From a bacterium (GTDB lineage: Bacteria; 4484-113; JAFGCY01), in NCBI GenBank assembly GCA_020849855.1, contig JADZFO010000050.1:15736-79735 (forward strand): a stretch of 64,000 nt of DNA. Direction: 5' to 3'. Numbering within the stretch: position 1 is the first letter of the stretch; each line of letters begins with the position of its first letter. Both the position numbers and the translations under genes were made by a program. This document shows positions 35,269 through 44,985 of this stretch, piece after piece. Under the pieces are notes generated by a model. That model was given only the letters and a program-made list of their open reading frames with translations. It was not told the origin of the DNA and did not search any database.

Positions 35269-37668
35269 ATGGATCAGAGCAACCCCGCTGCGGCTTCCGG
35301 GCCGCCAATGAACCCTGGCGCGACCCGGCTGGTGAGCGCGGCGCTGCAGGAACAACAGACCCGCAGGCACCCCCAGCTGGGCAGCTACCACCTGCTGCTG
35401 GCGCTGGCCCAGCGGCACGGGCCGATGGCCCAGGACCTGGCGCAGGGCGTCAACCCGCCCGAGCTGCTGACCTGGCTGCAGGGCAAGCTTTCGCAGGGCG
35501 ATATCGGCACGGCCGTGGACCTTGCCGGCCTGCTGGCCCATGCCATGCTGCTGGCCGCATCGCGCGGCCGCCAGGACATAGCAGAGCGCGACCTGGCGGC
35601 GCTGATCCTGCGTGCAGCCGGATATGCGGTGAACGTCGATATCCCTGAGGCCGGCACTGTGGCTGTGCTGCAAAGCCCGCCCCAGGCCGGCGGCGTAAAG
35701 GACGCTGCCCCGCCAGGCCCGGCCGCAGGTGCAGGCGGGTCCGCCGGCGCAGAGCAGGCCGATGCGGCGCAGGCCGGGCCTCCGCTGGTAATCCCGAAGC
35801 CGCCGGTCGACCCCAAGCTGCAGCCCCCGCCGGTGCAGCCGCCGGCCACTGCGGACAGCCCTGCGGCCGCCGGCAGTGCATTTGTCTACACACCCCGCGG
35901 CGGGCGGCCGACGCCGACACTGGACAAGTATGGCCAGGACCTGACCCGCATGGCCCAGGAGGGCCGCCTGCGGCCCATGCTGGGCCGCGAGACTGAAGTT
36001 GAAGTGATGATCGAGGTGCTGTGCCGCCGCATCAAGCGCAACCCCGTCCTGCTCGGCCCCGCGGGCGTGGGCAAGACCGCGCTGGTGGAAGGCCTGGCCC
36101 AGCGTATCGTGAGCGGCCAGGTGCCGAAGTACCTGCAGGGCATCCGCCTGCTTTCCCTCACCCCCAGCGCCGTGGTCGGCGCCACCCAGTATGTGGCGCA
36201 GTTCCTGGAGAAGATGAACGCCATCCTGGCCGAGGCCAGCCAGCCGGGGATCATCCTGTTTATCGACGAGGTGCATACCCTGGTCGGCATGGGCGGCAAC
36301 CGCGGCTCTGATGACATGGCCTCCCTGATCAAGCCGGTACTGGCCCGCGGGGACATCGCCTGCATCGCCGCCACCACCGACAACGAGTGGCGCATGTACT
36401 TCGAGTCCGACGCCGCGCTGGAGCGGCGCTTCCAGCCGATCCGCGTGCAGGAGCTCAGCCCGGAGGCCTCGCTGGTCATCGTGCAGAACCTGCGCGACAG
36501 CGTGCAGAAGGAGCGCGGGATCGCCTGCCAGGATTCCGTGCTGAAGTGGCTGGTGGACTTCGCCGGGCGCTTCCTTTACAACCGGCATTTCCCGGACAAG
36601 GCTGTGGACCTGTATGAGCAGTGCCTGGCCTATGCCGTTTCGCATGACGCTGCTGAGATCACGCGCCAGAGCGCGGAGATCGTGGCCCAGCGCCTGGTGG
36701 GCATGCCCCTGGAGCTGGGCGAGCGCCTGCGCCTTCTGGATGAGAAGCTGACCGCCAGCGGCCTGCTGGCCGAGGAGCAGCGCGAGGCCCTGCTGGCGCG
36801 CCTGGGGGTAACCCTGCGCGGCCTGGATGTGCGCCAGGAGCGGCCCAATGCCGTGGTGCTGATGCTGGGCGAAGCGGCGGCCCAGGCCGCCGAGCTGGCG
36901 GAGCTGATTGCCCAGCAGCTTTTTGGCAACGGCGAGCGCGTGGTGGAGCTGGACTTCTCGCGCATGACCGAGGACCACAACATCTCCATGCTCATCGGTT
37001 CCCCGCCGGGCTATGTGGGCTACAGCGACGAGCTGCCGATTCACGCCCTGCTGCAGATGCCCTGGAGCGTGGTGCTGGGCACCAGCATTGAGTATGCCCA
37101 TCCCACCATCCGCTCGGTCTTTTCCCAGGCCCTGGCCGATGGCAGCATGCTGGACGGCCGCGGGCGCAACATCGTCTTCAGCGAAAGCGTGGTGGTGCTG
37201 TCGGCCGGGATCGAGCCCCAGCACGGCCGCAGCATCGGTTTCAAGCCCGGCGGCGTGCAGCAGGCCGAGGCCCTGGGCCTGGCGGGCCTGATTGAGCGCG
37301 AACTGGGCCCGGCGCTGGCGGGCCAGATCGACATCGTCGCCGGCGATGCGCCTGAGGTGGAGGACAACCACCGCGGCTGGCTGGAGAACCAGCTCCTGCC
37401 GGAGCTGGCCGCGCGCTACACCCGCCAGGGCCTGCCGGTGCGCTTTGACGCCAGTCTGGTCGAATGGCTGCTGGCCCAGGAGAAGGCCGAGACGCGGCGC
37501 CAGAACTGGGAGCGCCTGCTGGACGAAAAAATCGGCCCGCTGCTGGTCGAAAGGCTCAGCCAGGGCGCTGGTGAAGGCGATTCACTGGTTGTAAAATTCG
37601 CCGACGGGGCGCTGACAGTTGCAGCCGATGAGACCCCAAGGGAGGAAGGGCATGCCGATCACGTTTGA
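35269..37668 (+). CDS. Clp/Hsp100-family AAA+ protein with degenerate second ATPase domain
   Basis: 799 residues. A Clp N-type region lies at about 15-125 and a Pro/Ala linker to ~220. D1 is complete: Walker A GPAGVGKT at 263-270, Walker B IILFIDE with D333-E334, and the Arg-finger region ALERRFQPI. D2 keeps the pore-loop motif GSPPGYVGY (577-585), but its Walker A position (around 534) reads GEAAAQAAEL with no G-K-T. Its Walker B area (599 onward) reads WSVVLGTSIEYAHP where active ClpB/ClpC have LLDEIEKAHP. D2 therefore looks unable to bind or hydrolyse ATP. There is no ClpP loop that I can recognise. The 3' end overlaps the YbjN-like gene by 17 bases. Confidence 0.85.
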   Translation: MDQSNPAAASGPPMNPGATRLVSAALQEQQTRRHPQLGSYHLLLALAQRHGPMAQDLAQGVNPPELLTWLQGKLSQGDIGTAVDLAGLLAHAMLLAASRGRQDIAERDLAALILRAAGYAVNVDIPEAGTVAVLQSPPQAGGVKDAAPPGPAAGAGGSAGAEQADAAQAGPPLVIPKPPVDPKLQPPPVQPPATADSPAAAGSAFVYTPRGGRPTPTLDKYGQDLTRMAQEGRLRPMLGRETEVEVMIEVLCRRIKRNPVLLGPAGVGKTALVEGLAQRIVSGQVPKYLQGIRLLSLTPSAVVGATQYVAQFLEKMNAILAEASQPGIILFIDEVHTLVGMGGNRGSDDMASLIKPVLARGDIACIAATTDNEWRMYFESDAALERRFQPIRVQELSPEASLVIVQNLRDSVQKERGIACQDSVLKWLVDFAGRFLYNRHFPDKAVDLYEQCLAYAVSHDAAEITRQSAEIVAQRLVGMPLELGERLRLLDEKLTASGLLAEEQREALLARLGVTLRGLDVRQERPNAVVLMLGEAAAQAAELAELIAQQLFGNGERVVELDFSRMTEDHNISMLIGSPPGYVGYSDELPIHALLQMPWSVVLGTSIEYAHPTIRSVFSQALADGSMLDGRGRNIVFSESVVVLSAGIEPQHGRSIGFKPGGVQQAEALGLAGLIERELGPALAGQIDIVAGDAPEVEDNHRGWLENQLLPELAARYTRQGLPVRFDASLVEWLLAQEKAETRRQNWERLLDEKIGPLLVERLSQGAGEGDSLVVKFADGALTVAADETPREEGHADHV

Positions 37669-38155
37669 GAACGACACCCACAAGCAGATCTACGAGAAGA
37701 TGGTCGAGAATATGCGCGAGCTCTTCGGCGAGTACTGCTCGATGCACCCCGACTATCCGCGCGTGGACCTGCAGTACGGCAGCGCCTTTGTGGTCACCAT
37801 CTGCCTGCCCTGGAACCATGACGGCAAGGAAGACGCCATTGTCCGCACCCGCTGCTATGTCGTGACTGGCGCCGAGCTGCGGGCCGAACTGCTTGAATGG
37901 CTGCTCAAGCAGAACTACAACGTCCGCTTTGGCGCCTTCGGCATTGACGACGAGAACGACATCTTCTTCCAGCACACCATCGTCGGCTCGACCATGGAAA
38001 AGGAAGAGCTGCGCGCCATGGTGATGGCGGTGATCTGGACCTCCGACGAGAGCGACGACGAGATCACCAGCCGCTGGGGCGGGATGCGCTATACCGAGCG
38101 CCTCGCGGCGCCCGCGGCCCCGGCCCCGCCGGCTGAGCCCGCGCCGGGAGCCTAG
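37652..38155 (+). CDS. YbjN-like / type III chaperone-fold protein
   Basis: 167 residues. The ATG at 37652 has GGAGGAA upstream and lies 17 bases inside the Clp gene. The pattern of an FVVTICLPW strand, RTRCYVV, ELLEWLLKQNYNVRFGAFG, an FFQHTIVG strand and a long C-terminal helix (ELRAMVMAVIWTSDESDDEI) resembles the YbjN/CesT-like chaperone fold. The tail is Ala/Pro rich. These proteins bind other proteins rather than catalyse reactions. The overlap with the Clp gene implies joint translation and perhaps a physical partner role, such as substrate adaptor. The fold assignment is by pattern and is uncertain. Confidence 0.65.
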   Translation: MPITFENDTHKQIYEKMVENMRELFGEYCSMHPDYPRVDLQYGSAFVVTICLPWNHDGKEDAIVRTRCYVVTGAELRAELLEWLLKQNYNVRFGAFGIDDENDIFFQHTIVGSTMEKEELRAMVMAVIWTSDESDDEITSRWGGMRYTERLAAPAAPAPPAEPAPGA

Positions 38156-38274
38156 GCCCCAAAGCCCGCAAAACCCACTTGAACTTGGCACCGCGGGGTG
38201 TTAAAGTTTCTGTGCCCGGAAGTCTGGACTACAGACCACCGGGGGCTATCGGCGAAATCCACCGGAGGTGGGAA

Positions 38275-40584
38275 ATGCGTGGAAATCAGGGCAGCTATAG
38301 CTGCCGGCCTTTTGCACTGCTGTTAATGGTCCTGCTGGGCACAGCGCTTTGCGCCTGCAGCTCTTCAAGGGAGAGTGTTACACCCGCAGCCTCTGTGCGC
38401 GCGAACACGCCCGCCGATGCGGCCCTGCCCCTGATGCCGGGTCATGGCCTGCAGGAGCGCGAGGCCAGCGGCAGCTTCAGCCATTCCGCCAAGTCCCGCT
38501 TCCCCTGGGCCAGCTCCGACGACGCGAAGCCGGGCACTGAGCCCCTGCACCACATAAAGCTCGGGCCGGCGCCCGAAGGTTTCAGCTGGGCGATCTACAG
38601 CTTCAACCTGGGCAGCCAGCTGCTGCCCCTGCTGACAAATGCCAGGGTCACGCTGCAGCACACCGCGCAGTCAGCGCCTGAGGCGCAGTCGCGGCTCTGG
38701 CTGGGCTATGCCGACTATGCAGACTCTGCCTGGAAACTGCAGGGCTACAGCAGCGGCAGCGGCACGGCGCAGATCACTCTGCCCGGCGGCAGCGCGGCAG
38801 TCAGCCCAAACGGCTATGTTTATGTGCTGGTCCTGGTGGCGGAAGGCGACGCGCAGTGGGTCACCGGTGATCTGCTGCTTGAGTCAGACTGCGCGGACTT
38901 TGAACTCAGCCTGAGCAGCAGCAGCAGCGCCCTCAGCCTGAGCTGGAACAGCATCCCGGGGGCCGCTGGCTACCGCCTGCTGTACCGGCAGCTCGGGCCG
39001 GACGCCGGCGAGTTCAGCACCCTGATCGAGCTGCCCTCGCAGCAGCTCAGCTTTGAGCACAGCCTCAGCCAGCCCGAGGGAAAGCCCTGCGTCTGGGACA
39101 CGCCCTATGAATACAGGATCGAAGCCCTGCTGGGCGGCGCGGTCATGCTGGACTGCGCTGAGCCCCTGGCGGGCCGCCGCGTGCTTCAGACCCCTGAAGT
39201 CTCGGTAAGCGACGACTTCTCCAGCAGCTTCCTGCGTGTGGACTGGAGCGCGGTGCCGGATGCGACGGGCTATGCCCTCTACCGCGACAGCACTACCGAT
39301 CCCATGCTGGAATTCGGGCCGGGCCAGCTCAGCTTCACGGACACAGACCCGCAGATCCTGGACGGCATCCGCCATTACTACCGGGTGGAGGCCATGGGCC
39401 CGGAGGGCAACAGCGGGCAGGGCATTGGCCTTGGGCGCGTGCAGAGCTTTGCCAGCTTCCTGCTTGACCCGGCCAGCGAGCTGGACTCCGCAGCACTGGA
39501 GCTTGCGCAGTTCCAGGTCAGCGGCACTGAGCGCAGCATCGCCTGCTGGCGGGATGCGCAGAGCGGCAACCCCAAGCTGGCCTGGGCCTTGACCGATAAC
39601 CCGCAGGAAGCCGGGGACTTCACCCTCCAGGAACTGCTGACTGATGGCCTGCAGGGCGGCTCCTACAGCGCTGCGGCTCCGCTGGCCGCCTGGTACGGCC
39701 TCGCGCTGGCGCGTCCCACCGGCGGCCTGGCCTTCATGCGTCCCAAGAACCTCAGCCCGGCGGCGGCGCAGGACTGGAACCTTTGCGATGTGGACAGCGC
39801 GGAGGGCCGCGGTGTGCAGCTCGCCGCCGACGGCGGCATCCCCGTGCTGGCCTATGTCAACTCCGCGGACGAGCTGGTGCTGGCGCGGGCTTCAGGCGCC
39901 AGCCCGCTGCTCAGCTCGGACTGGACACGCTTTGTGGTCGACACAGACGGAAAGCTGGGGGACGAGCTCAGCCTGCTCGTGGAAGACGGACGGCCGATCC
40001 TGGCCTACCGCGTGGACCGGGATGAGGCTGACCTGGAGCTGAACGCCATGCGCCTGGCCGTGGCCTCCAGCCCGCAGCCCGATTCCGCCGGCGACTTCAG
40101 TGTCTATGAACCCATGCCCGGAGCGCAGATCCTGCAGCGCCCGGAGCTGAATGCGCTTTCAAACCGGCTGGAGCTGGGCTTCTTCCTGCAGTCTCCCGGC
40201 GGCGCCGATATCTGGCAGGCCAGCAGCCTGAGCCTGCAGCCGCTCAGCGCCAGCGAGTGGAGCTTTGAGCTGCTGCACTGCACTGCCCTGCAGGGTGACA
40301 GCCAGCGCGGCCTGAGCTTCCACGCGGACTCCGCAAAGCAGCACAGCCTGGCCTACCTGGCCGAGCACGGCGACGGAACTGCGCAGCTGCGTCTGCTGCG
40401 GCTCTACTCGCCCCTCAGCGGCATGCCCTTCCTGCAGAACGATGAGCTGCTGCAGGGCATCGCCAGCGGCCCGCAAAGCCCGCAGCTGGATGTCATCTGG
40501 CCCGCCAACGGCATGCGCGCAGTTGTCTCAATGCGTGAGCAGCAGGACGGCCCCCTGAGCCCCATGTTTGTGGAAGAGCTTTAG
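38275..40584 (+). CDS. Lipoprotein with shared N-terminal domain and fibronectin-type III-like modules
   Basis: 769 residues. The start at 38275 follows GGAGGTG and gives a signal with lipobox LCAC. Residues ~102-204 are the shared domain (FSWAIYSFNLGS, WLGYADYADSAWKLQGY). Two FnIII-like modules follow (~210-400), with LSWNSIPGAAGYRLLYR and VDWSAVPDATGYALYRD. The C-terminal half has repeats such as GIPVLAYVNSADELVLARAS and GRPILAYRVDRDEAD, like those in the 31591-33801 lipoprotein. It is probably a surface protein. No enzyme motif is seen. Confidence 0.85.
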   Translation: MRGNQGSYSCRPFALLLMVLLGTALCACSSSRESVTPAASVRANTPADAALPLMPGHGLQEREASGSFSHSAKSRFPWASSDDAKPGTEPLHHIKLGPAPEGFSWAIYSFNLGSQLLPLLTNARVTLQHTAQSAPEAQSRLWLGYADYADSAWKLQGYSSGSGTAQITLPGGSAAVSPNGYVYVLVLVAEGDAQWVTGDLLLESDCADFELSLSSSSSALSLSWNSIPGAAGYRLLYRQLGPDAGEFSTLIELPSQQLSFEHSLSQPEGKPCVWDTPYEYRIEALLGGAVMLDCAEPLAGRRVLQTPEVSVSDDFSSSFLRVDWSAVPDATGYALYRDSTTDPMLEFGPGQLSFTDTDPQILDGIRHYYRVEAMGPEGNSGQGIGLGRVQSFASFLLDPASELDSAALELAQFQVSGTERSIACWRDAQSGNPKLAWALTDNPQEAGDFTLQELLTDGLQGGSYSAAAPLAAWYGLALARPTGGLAFMRPKNLSPAAAQDWNLCDVDSAEGRGVQLAADGGIPVLAYVNSADELVLARASGASPLLSSDWTRFVVDTDGKLGDELSLLVEDGRPILAYRVDRDEADLELNAMRLAVASSPQPDSAGDFSVYEPMPGAQILQRPELNALSNRLELGFFLQSPGGADIWQASSLSLQPLSASEWSFELLHCTALQGDSQRGLSFHADSAKQHSLAYLAEHGDGTAQLRLLRLYSPLSGMPFLQNDELLQGIASGPQSPQLDVIWPANGMRAVVSMREQQDGPLSPMFVEEL

Positions 40585-40696
40585 AACTACTAGCGAATAT
40601 TCAGCATGTTCTAATTTGGCCAATCCCGCTCAGGCGCGCACTGAGTTATGATGATTTTGGCGCGGAGCGCCATGCGTTTCAGTAGGGGACGGACAC

Positions 40697-43600
40697 ATGG
40701 GAGTACGTGGATCTGGGCTGGGTTCAGCCCGCTGCTTGGTTGTAAGCCTCCTGGCTGCGCTTCTGCCTTTGCTGGCGGCCGGCTGCCGGGAAGGGGCGAA
40801 CCGCCGGGCCGAGACACCGGAACTTGGGGCCGGCGACCCGAGCATTCAGGCCTTTGATCTGGCGCCGGCAACCGCGCTGGGGAGCACCTTCACCCGCCTG
40901 GGCGCTGCCGATACTGGCCTCGACTTCACCAATGATGTGACCGAAGAGCGCCTGGTGCTGGAGGAGATCTTCACCCAGTCCGGCATGGCCAGCGGCGACT
41001 ACGATGCCGACGGCGATCTGGACCTCTACCTGTGCTCAATCAACGGCCCCAACAAGCTTTACCGCAATGAGGGCGGGCTGAAGTTCAGCGATGTCACGGC
41101 CGAGAGCGGCGAGGGCCTCGACAGCCCGGACAAGCTCAGCTCCGGCGGCATCTTCGCTGACTACAACGCCGACGGGAAGATGGACCTGTACGTCTGCAAC
41201 CGCCGCGGCGCGAACCAGCTCTTCATCAACCAGGGCGACGGCCGCTTCAAGGACGAAGCGGAGGCTCGCGGCGTGGCCGCAGACCAGAGCACCGTGATCA
41301 GCGCGGTCTTTGACGCTGACAACGACGGCGACCTGGACCTCTACCTGGCCAACTACCGCGACAGCAACGACGCCAACCCCCTGACCTATGCCTACACCCA
41401 GGGCCGCCTGGGCGACATCAAGCCCTGGTACATGATCGAGCTGACCAAGCAGCGCCCGCAGGTGGGCAAGGCCTCTATCAGCGCCACCCTGCCCGAGGAC
41501 CTGCAGGAAGACTTCTATGTCGACGACTCCGGTTTCGCCCACATGAAGCCGCATGTCAACCAGCTCCTGCTCAACGACGGCAAGGGCAAGTTCAGCGATG
41601 TGACCGCCAAGGCCGGGCTGGACCAGCCGGCCTGGAGCTTCCAGCCCGTGGCCTCGGACTTCAATGACGACGGCTTCATCGATATCTACGTCTCCAGCGA
41701 CTTCGAGTTCCCCGACCGCCTGTGGATGAACAACGGCGACGGCACCTTCACCAACAAGGCGCCGGAGATGACCCGCAAGAGCCCCCTGCTCTCCATGGGC
41801 GCCGACAGCGGCGACCTCAACGGCGACGGCCTGATCGACCTGTACACATCTGACATGCTCAGCCCGGATTACAAGCGGGCCAAGCGCCAGAGCGGCGACA
41901 TGAACCAGTGGCGCTGGGAGCTGATCAACATCCGCCCGCAGCCCCAGATGCGCAACATGCTCTTCCTCAACCGCGGCCAGGGCTATATGACTGAGCTGGG
42001 CCAGTACTCCGGCGTCGCCGCCACCGACTGGACCTGGTCGGTGCGCATCGCCGACCTGAACTACGACACCCTGCCGGAGCTCTTCGTCACCAACGGCAAC
42101 CTGCACGACACCTTTGACGTTGACAACCTCAACGAGCGCATCAAGATGCGCGAGCGCGGCGTGCCGATCAAGCAGATCCAGGAATACTTCTTCAACATGC
42201 CGGGCTATATGACCGACGATGTGGTCTTCACCGCCTCGGAGCCGCTGAAGTACGACAAGGCCCCGGACAACTGGGGCATCAAGGACGGCGCGATGTCCTG
42301 CGGCGCCTCGCTGGCGGACTACGACGGCGACGGCGATATCGACATCATCGTCAACAACACCAACCTGCCGGTGGATGTCTGGCGCAACGACATGGACAAC
42401 GGCAACTGCGTGCTGCTGGACCTGCGCCAGGAAGGCCGCAACCCCGAGGCCGTCGGCGCGAAGGTCTATGTTGAATGCGCCGGCCAGCAGGTGGTTCAGG
42501 AGGTCGTGCTGGCCCGCGGCTTCGCCACCGGCGAGTCCAGCCGCCTGCATATCGGCCTGGGCGCCGCCGACAGGATCGACCGCCTGACCGTGCGCTGGCC
42601 CGACCACAAGACCCAGTCCTACAGCGGGCTGGAGGTGAACAAGCGCTATGTGATCAAGCGCGCCAAACGCCTGGGGGACTGGGCTGCGCCGGGCGAAGCC
42701 CCGCTCTTCACCCAGAAGACACTGCCCTTCCAGCAGACCGAGCGCAACACCCTGGTGGCCGAGTTTGACGAGGAGCCCCTGCTGCCCCTGCAGCAGAGCG
42801 CGCTGGGCACCGGCCTTGGCGTGGCCGACTATGACGGCGACGGCCTTTTGGATGTCTACTGCGCCGGGCCCGCCGGCCAGTCCGGGGCCCTGCTGAAGAA
42901 TGCCGGGGCCAGCCCCGGCGAGCGGCCGGACTTCCGGCCCCAGGATGAGGCCATCCGCGACATGGACCCCAACGTCGAGGAGATGAGCGCCCTGTGGCTG
43001 GACAGCGACGGCACGGGCAGCCCGGACCTGCTGGTCTCCGCCGGCGGAACCGAGGCGATGCCCAGCAGCCGCGAGTTTGAAGGCAGCCTGCTTGGCAACA
43101 CCGGCCAGAGCTTCGCGCGCATCGCCCTGCCGGGCCTGCGCAACAGCCGCGGCTCGATGTGCGCCGCCGACGTGGACCGCGACGGCGATGTGGATGTCTT
43201 TGTCGCCGGCCACCTGCAGCCGCACAAGTTTGCCGCTACCGCGCCCTCGGACTTCTATGAGAACGAGCAGGGCCGCCTGCGCCCGGCCCTGGCGGCCCGC
43301 GTGCCCGCACTGGTGGACGAGGCGGAGACAAACGGCCAGATCGCCGAGGCGCAGTTCTGCGATGTGGACGGCGACGGCTGGCCCGACCTGCTGCTGGCGC
43401 GGCAGTGGGGGCCGCTGGAGCTGCTGCGCAATGAGCAGGGAGTCTTCAGGACGCGTATGAGCCTGTCAGACAAGGGCTGGTGGCGCAGCCTCTGCATCGG
43501 CGATTTCGACGGCGACGGCGACCCGGATTTCATCGCCGGCAACAACGGCAAGAACAGCAAGTACAGCCCCAAGGAAGGCGCGCCGGTGACCCTCTTTGCC

Positions 43601-44455
43601 AACGACTTCGACGGCAACGGCACCCGCGACCTGATCGAGGTGAAGTACCGCAAGGACGGCTGCATGCTGCCCGGGCGCGGCCGCTCCTGCAGCGGCTATG
43701 CCGTGGGCTATATCCCGCAGCGCTTCCCCACCTGGGCCTCCTTCGCAGATGCCACCCTGGAGGATGTCTATGGCCAGGGCCTGGCCACGGCCCAGCGCTA
43801 TGAAGTCACGGCCGTGGAGCACGTCGTGGCCATCAACGACGGCAAGGGCGGCTTCAGCCTCAGCCCGCTGCCCAGGTATGCCCAGCTCGCCCCCGCCTTT
43901 GGCATCACCGCCGGCGACTTCAACAACGACGGCAAGCTGGACGCCTTCATGGCCAACAACTTCACGGATACACAGCCCGAGACCGGCAACTGGTCCACCG
44001 GCTATGGCACCCTGCTGCTGGGCGATGGCGCCGGCTCCTTCACGGTCAGCGAGCCCTGGCAGAGCGGAAGCTATATCTGGCAGGATGCACGCACGGCGAT
44101 CAGCGCTGACGTCAACAAGGACGGCGCGCTGGACGTGCTGGTTTCCTGCTCCAACGCCCCGGCCCAGATCCTGCTGGGCCGCCCGGGGGGCAAGTCGCTG
44201 AGCGTCAGCCTGCAGGGCAAGGCGCCCAACACCGGCGCGATCGGCGCGAAGCTCAGCCTGAGCCTCAGCGATGGCTCCACCCTGACCCGCTTTGTGCAGG
44301 CCGGCCAGGGCTATCTGGGTTCATATCTCGGCCCGCAACACTTCGGCCTGCCGGAAGGTGTCACCGCCCAGAAGCTGGTCGTCACCTGGCCCGATGGCAG
44401 CAGCTCTGAAAGCACGGAGCTGGCCCTCGAGAGCCTCAGCATCGCGCAGCCCTGA
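40697..44455 (+). CDS. Very large lipoprotein with FG-GAP/VCBS repeats and two ASPIC/UnbV domains
   Basis: 1252 residues. A signal peptide with a lipobox ending AAGC is followed by many Ca-binding-type repeats with D-x-D-x-D-G or D-x-N-x-D-G loops: DYDADGDLDLYL, DFNDDGFIDIYV, DLNGDGLIDLYTSD. The first ASPIC/UnbV-like domain lies at about 573-655 (AVGAKVYVECAGQQ, then LTVRWPDHKTQSYSG). The second is at the very C-terminus (~1167-1250, GAIGAKLSLSL, LVVTWPDGSS). The fold should be a CRTAC1-like beta-propeller pair. These domains occur in surface proteins of unknown function. It directly follows another large lipoprotein on the same strand. Confidence 0.9.
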   Translation: MGVRGSGLGSARCLVVSLLAALLPLLAAGCREGANRRAETPELGAGDPSIQAFDLAPATALGSTFTRLGAADTGLDFTNDVTEERLVLEEIFTQSGMASGDYDADGDLDLYLCSINGPNKLYRNEGGLKFSDVTAESGEGLDSPDKLSSGGIFADYNADGKMDLYVCNRRGANQLFINQGDGRFKDEAEARGVAADQSTVISAVFDADNDGDLDLYLANYRDSNDANPLTYAYTQGRLGDIKPWYMIELTKQRPQVGKASISATLPEDLQEDFYVDDSGFAHMKPHVNQLLLNDGKGKFSDVTAKAGLDQPAWSFQPVASDFNDDGFIDIYVSSDFEFPDRLWMNNGDGTFTNKAPEMTRKSPLLSMGADSGDLNGDGLIDLYTSDMLSPDYKRAKRQSGDMNQWRWELINIRPQPQMRNMLFLNRGQGYMTELGQYSGVAATDWTWSVRIADLNYDTLPELFVTNGNLHDTFDVDNLNERIKMRERGVPIKQIQEYFFNMPGYMTDDVVFTASEPLKYDKAPDNWGIKDGAMSCGASLADYDGDGDIDIIVNNTNLPVDVWRNDMDNGNCVLLDLRQEGRNPEAVGAKVYVECAGQQVVQEVVLARGFATGESSRLHIGLGAADRIDRLTVRWPDHKTQSYSGLEVNKRYVIKRAKRLGDWAAPGEAPLFTQKTLPFQQTERNTLVAEFDEEPLLPLQQSALGTGLGVADYDGDGLLDVYCAGPAGQSGALLKNAGASPGERPDFRPQDEAIRDMDPNVEEMSALWLDSDGTGSPDLLVSAGGTEAMPSSREFEGSLLGNTGQSFARIALPGLRNSRGSMCAADVDRDGDVDVFVAGHLQPHKFAATAPSDFYENEQGRLRPALAARVPALVDEAETNGQIAEAQFCDVDGDGWPDLLLARQWGPLELLRNEQGVFRTRMSLSDKGWWRSLCIGDFDGDGDPDFIAGNNGKNSKYSPKEGAPVTLFANDFDGNGTRDLIEVKYRKDGCMLPGRGRSCSGYAVGYIPQRFPTWASFADATLEDVYGQGLATAQRYEVTAVEHVVAINDGKGGFSLSPLPRYAQLAPAFGITAGDFNNDGKLDAFMANNFTDTQPETGNWSTGYGTLLLGDGAGSFTVSEPWQSGSYIWQDARTAISADVNKDGALDVLVSCSNAPAQILLGRPGGKSLSVSLQGKAPNTGAIGAKLSLSLSDGSTLTRFVQAGQGYLGSYLGPQHFGLPEGVTAQKLVVTWPDGSSSESTELALESLSIAQP

Positions 44456-44478
44456 TGCGGCAGTGCTAGACTGAAGCT

Positions 44479-44892
44479 ATGGACGGGCCGCAGACACCGG
44501 CTGGGGGCAGGCGTAGCGCCGCGCTTTCCCCTGCGCTGCTGGCGGGCCTGGTCGTGGTGCTGCTGCTGGGCGGCCTGCTGCTTTTCTTCGTGCTGCGCGC
44601 TTCGCGTGAGGAGCCGGTCAGCGTGGCCACCATCGTGGCGGACCTTCGCACCTACGACGGCCAGAGCGTGACGCTCAAGGGCCGCGCCCTCAGCCCGACG
44701 AACATCTTCGGCCTGAAGTACTACGACCTCGACGACGGCAGCGGCAGCATCAAGGTGATCACCGAGCGCGGCCTGCCGGCCGAGGGCAGTGAGATCACCG
44801 TCACCGGCGTGGTCAAGCAGGCGGTGCAGATCGGCGAGATGGAGCTCACCGTGGTCTATGAGCCGCAACTCGGCGAGGCTGAGCCGCAGTAG
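44479..44892 (+). CDS. Membrane-anchored OB-fold protein
   Basis: 137 residues. A transmembrane helix at about residues 17-42 (LLAGLVVVLLLGGLLLFFVL) is followed by an OB-like beta barrel: DLRTYDGQSVTLKGRALS, YYDLDDGSGSIKVIT, SEITVTGVVKQAVQIGEMELTVVYE. This recalls CcmE-like or nucleic-acid-binding-like OB folds. The heme-binding His of CcmE is not present, so a CcmE role is unlikely. It lies 23 bases after the large ASPIC gene and probably belongs to the same transcript, ending at the terminator at 44906. Confidence 0.6.
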   Translation: MDGPQTPAGGRRSAALSPALLAGLVVVLLLGGLLLFFVLRASREEPVSVATIVADLRTYDGQSVTLKGRALSPTNIFGLKYYDLDDGSGSIKVITERGLPAEGSEITVTGVVKQAVQIGEMELTVVYEPQLGEAEPQ

Positions 44893-44905
44893 CCGCAGCA
44901 AAAGC

Positions 44906-44930
44906 AAAAGGCCCGCGGGGCGGGCCTTTT
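44906..44930. terminator. Bidirectional rho-independent terminator
   Basis: An 11-bp perfect stem, AAAAGGCCCGC / GCGGGCCTTTT, with loop GGG sits between the stop of the OB-fold gene and the stop of the first redoxin gene. It reads with a T run on both strands and so suits both converging genes. Confidence 0.92.
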
Positions 44931-44985
44931 CTCATACAGACACAGGCAGGACGGCTTTCAGGCGGGCCTGTTCAGCCGCCTGCAT

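Noticed and set aside
44479-44892. CcmE heme chaperone
   Set aside because: The topology (one TM helix and OB fold) fits, but the heme-binding His of CcmE and cytochrome maturation genes are absent.
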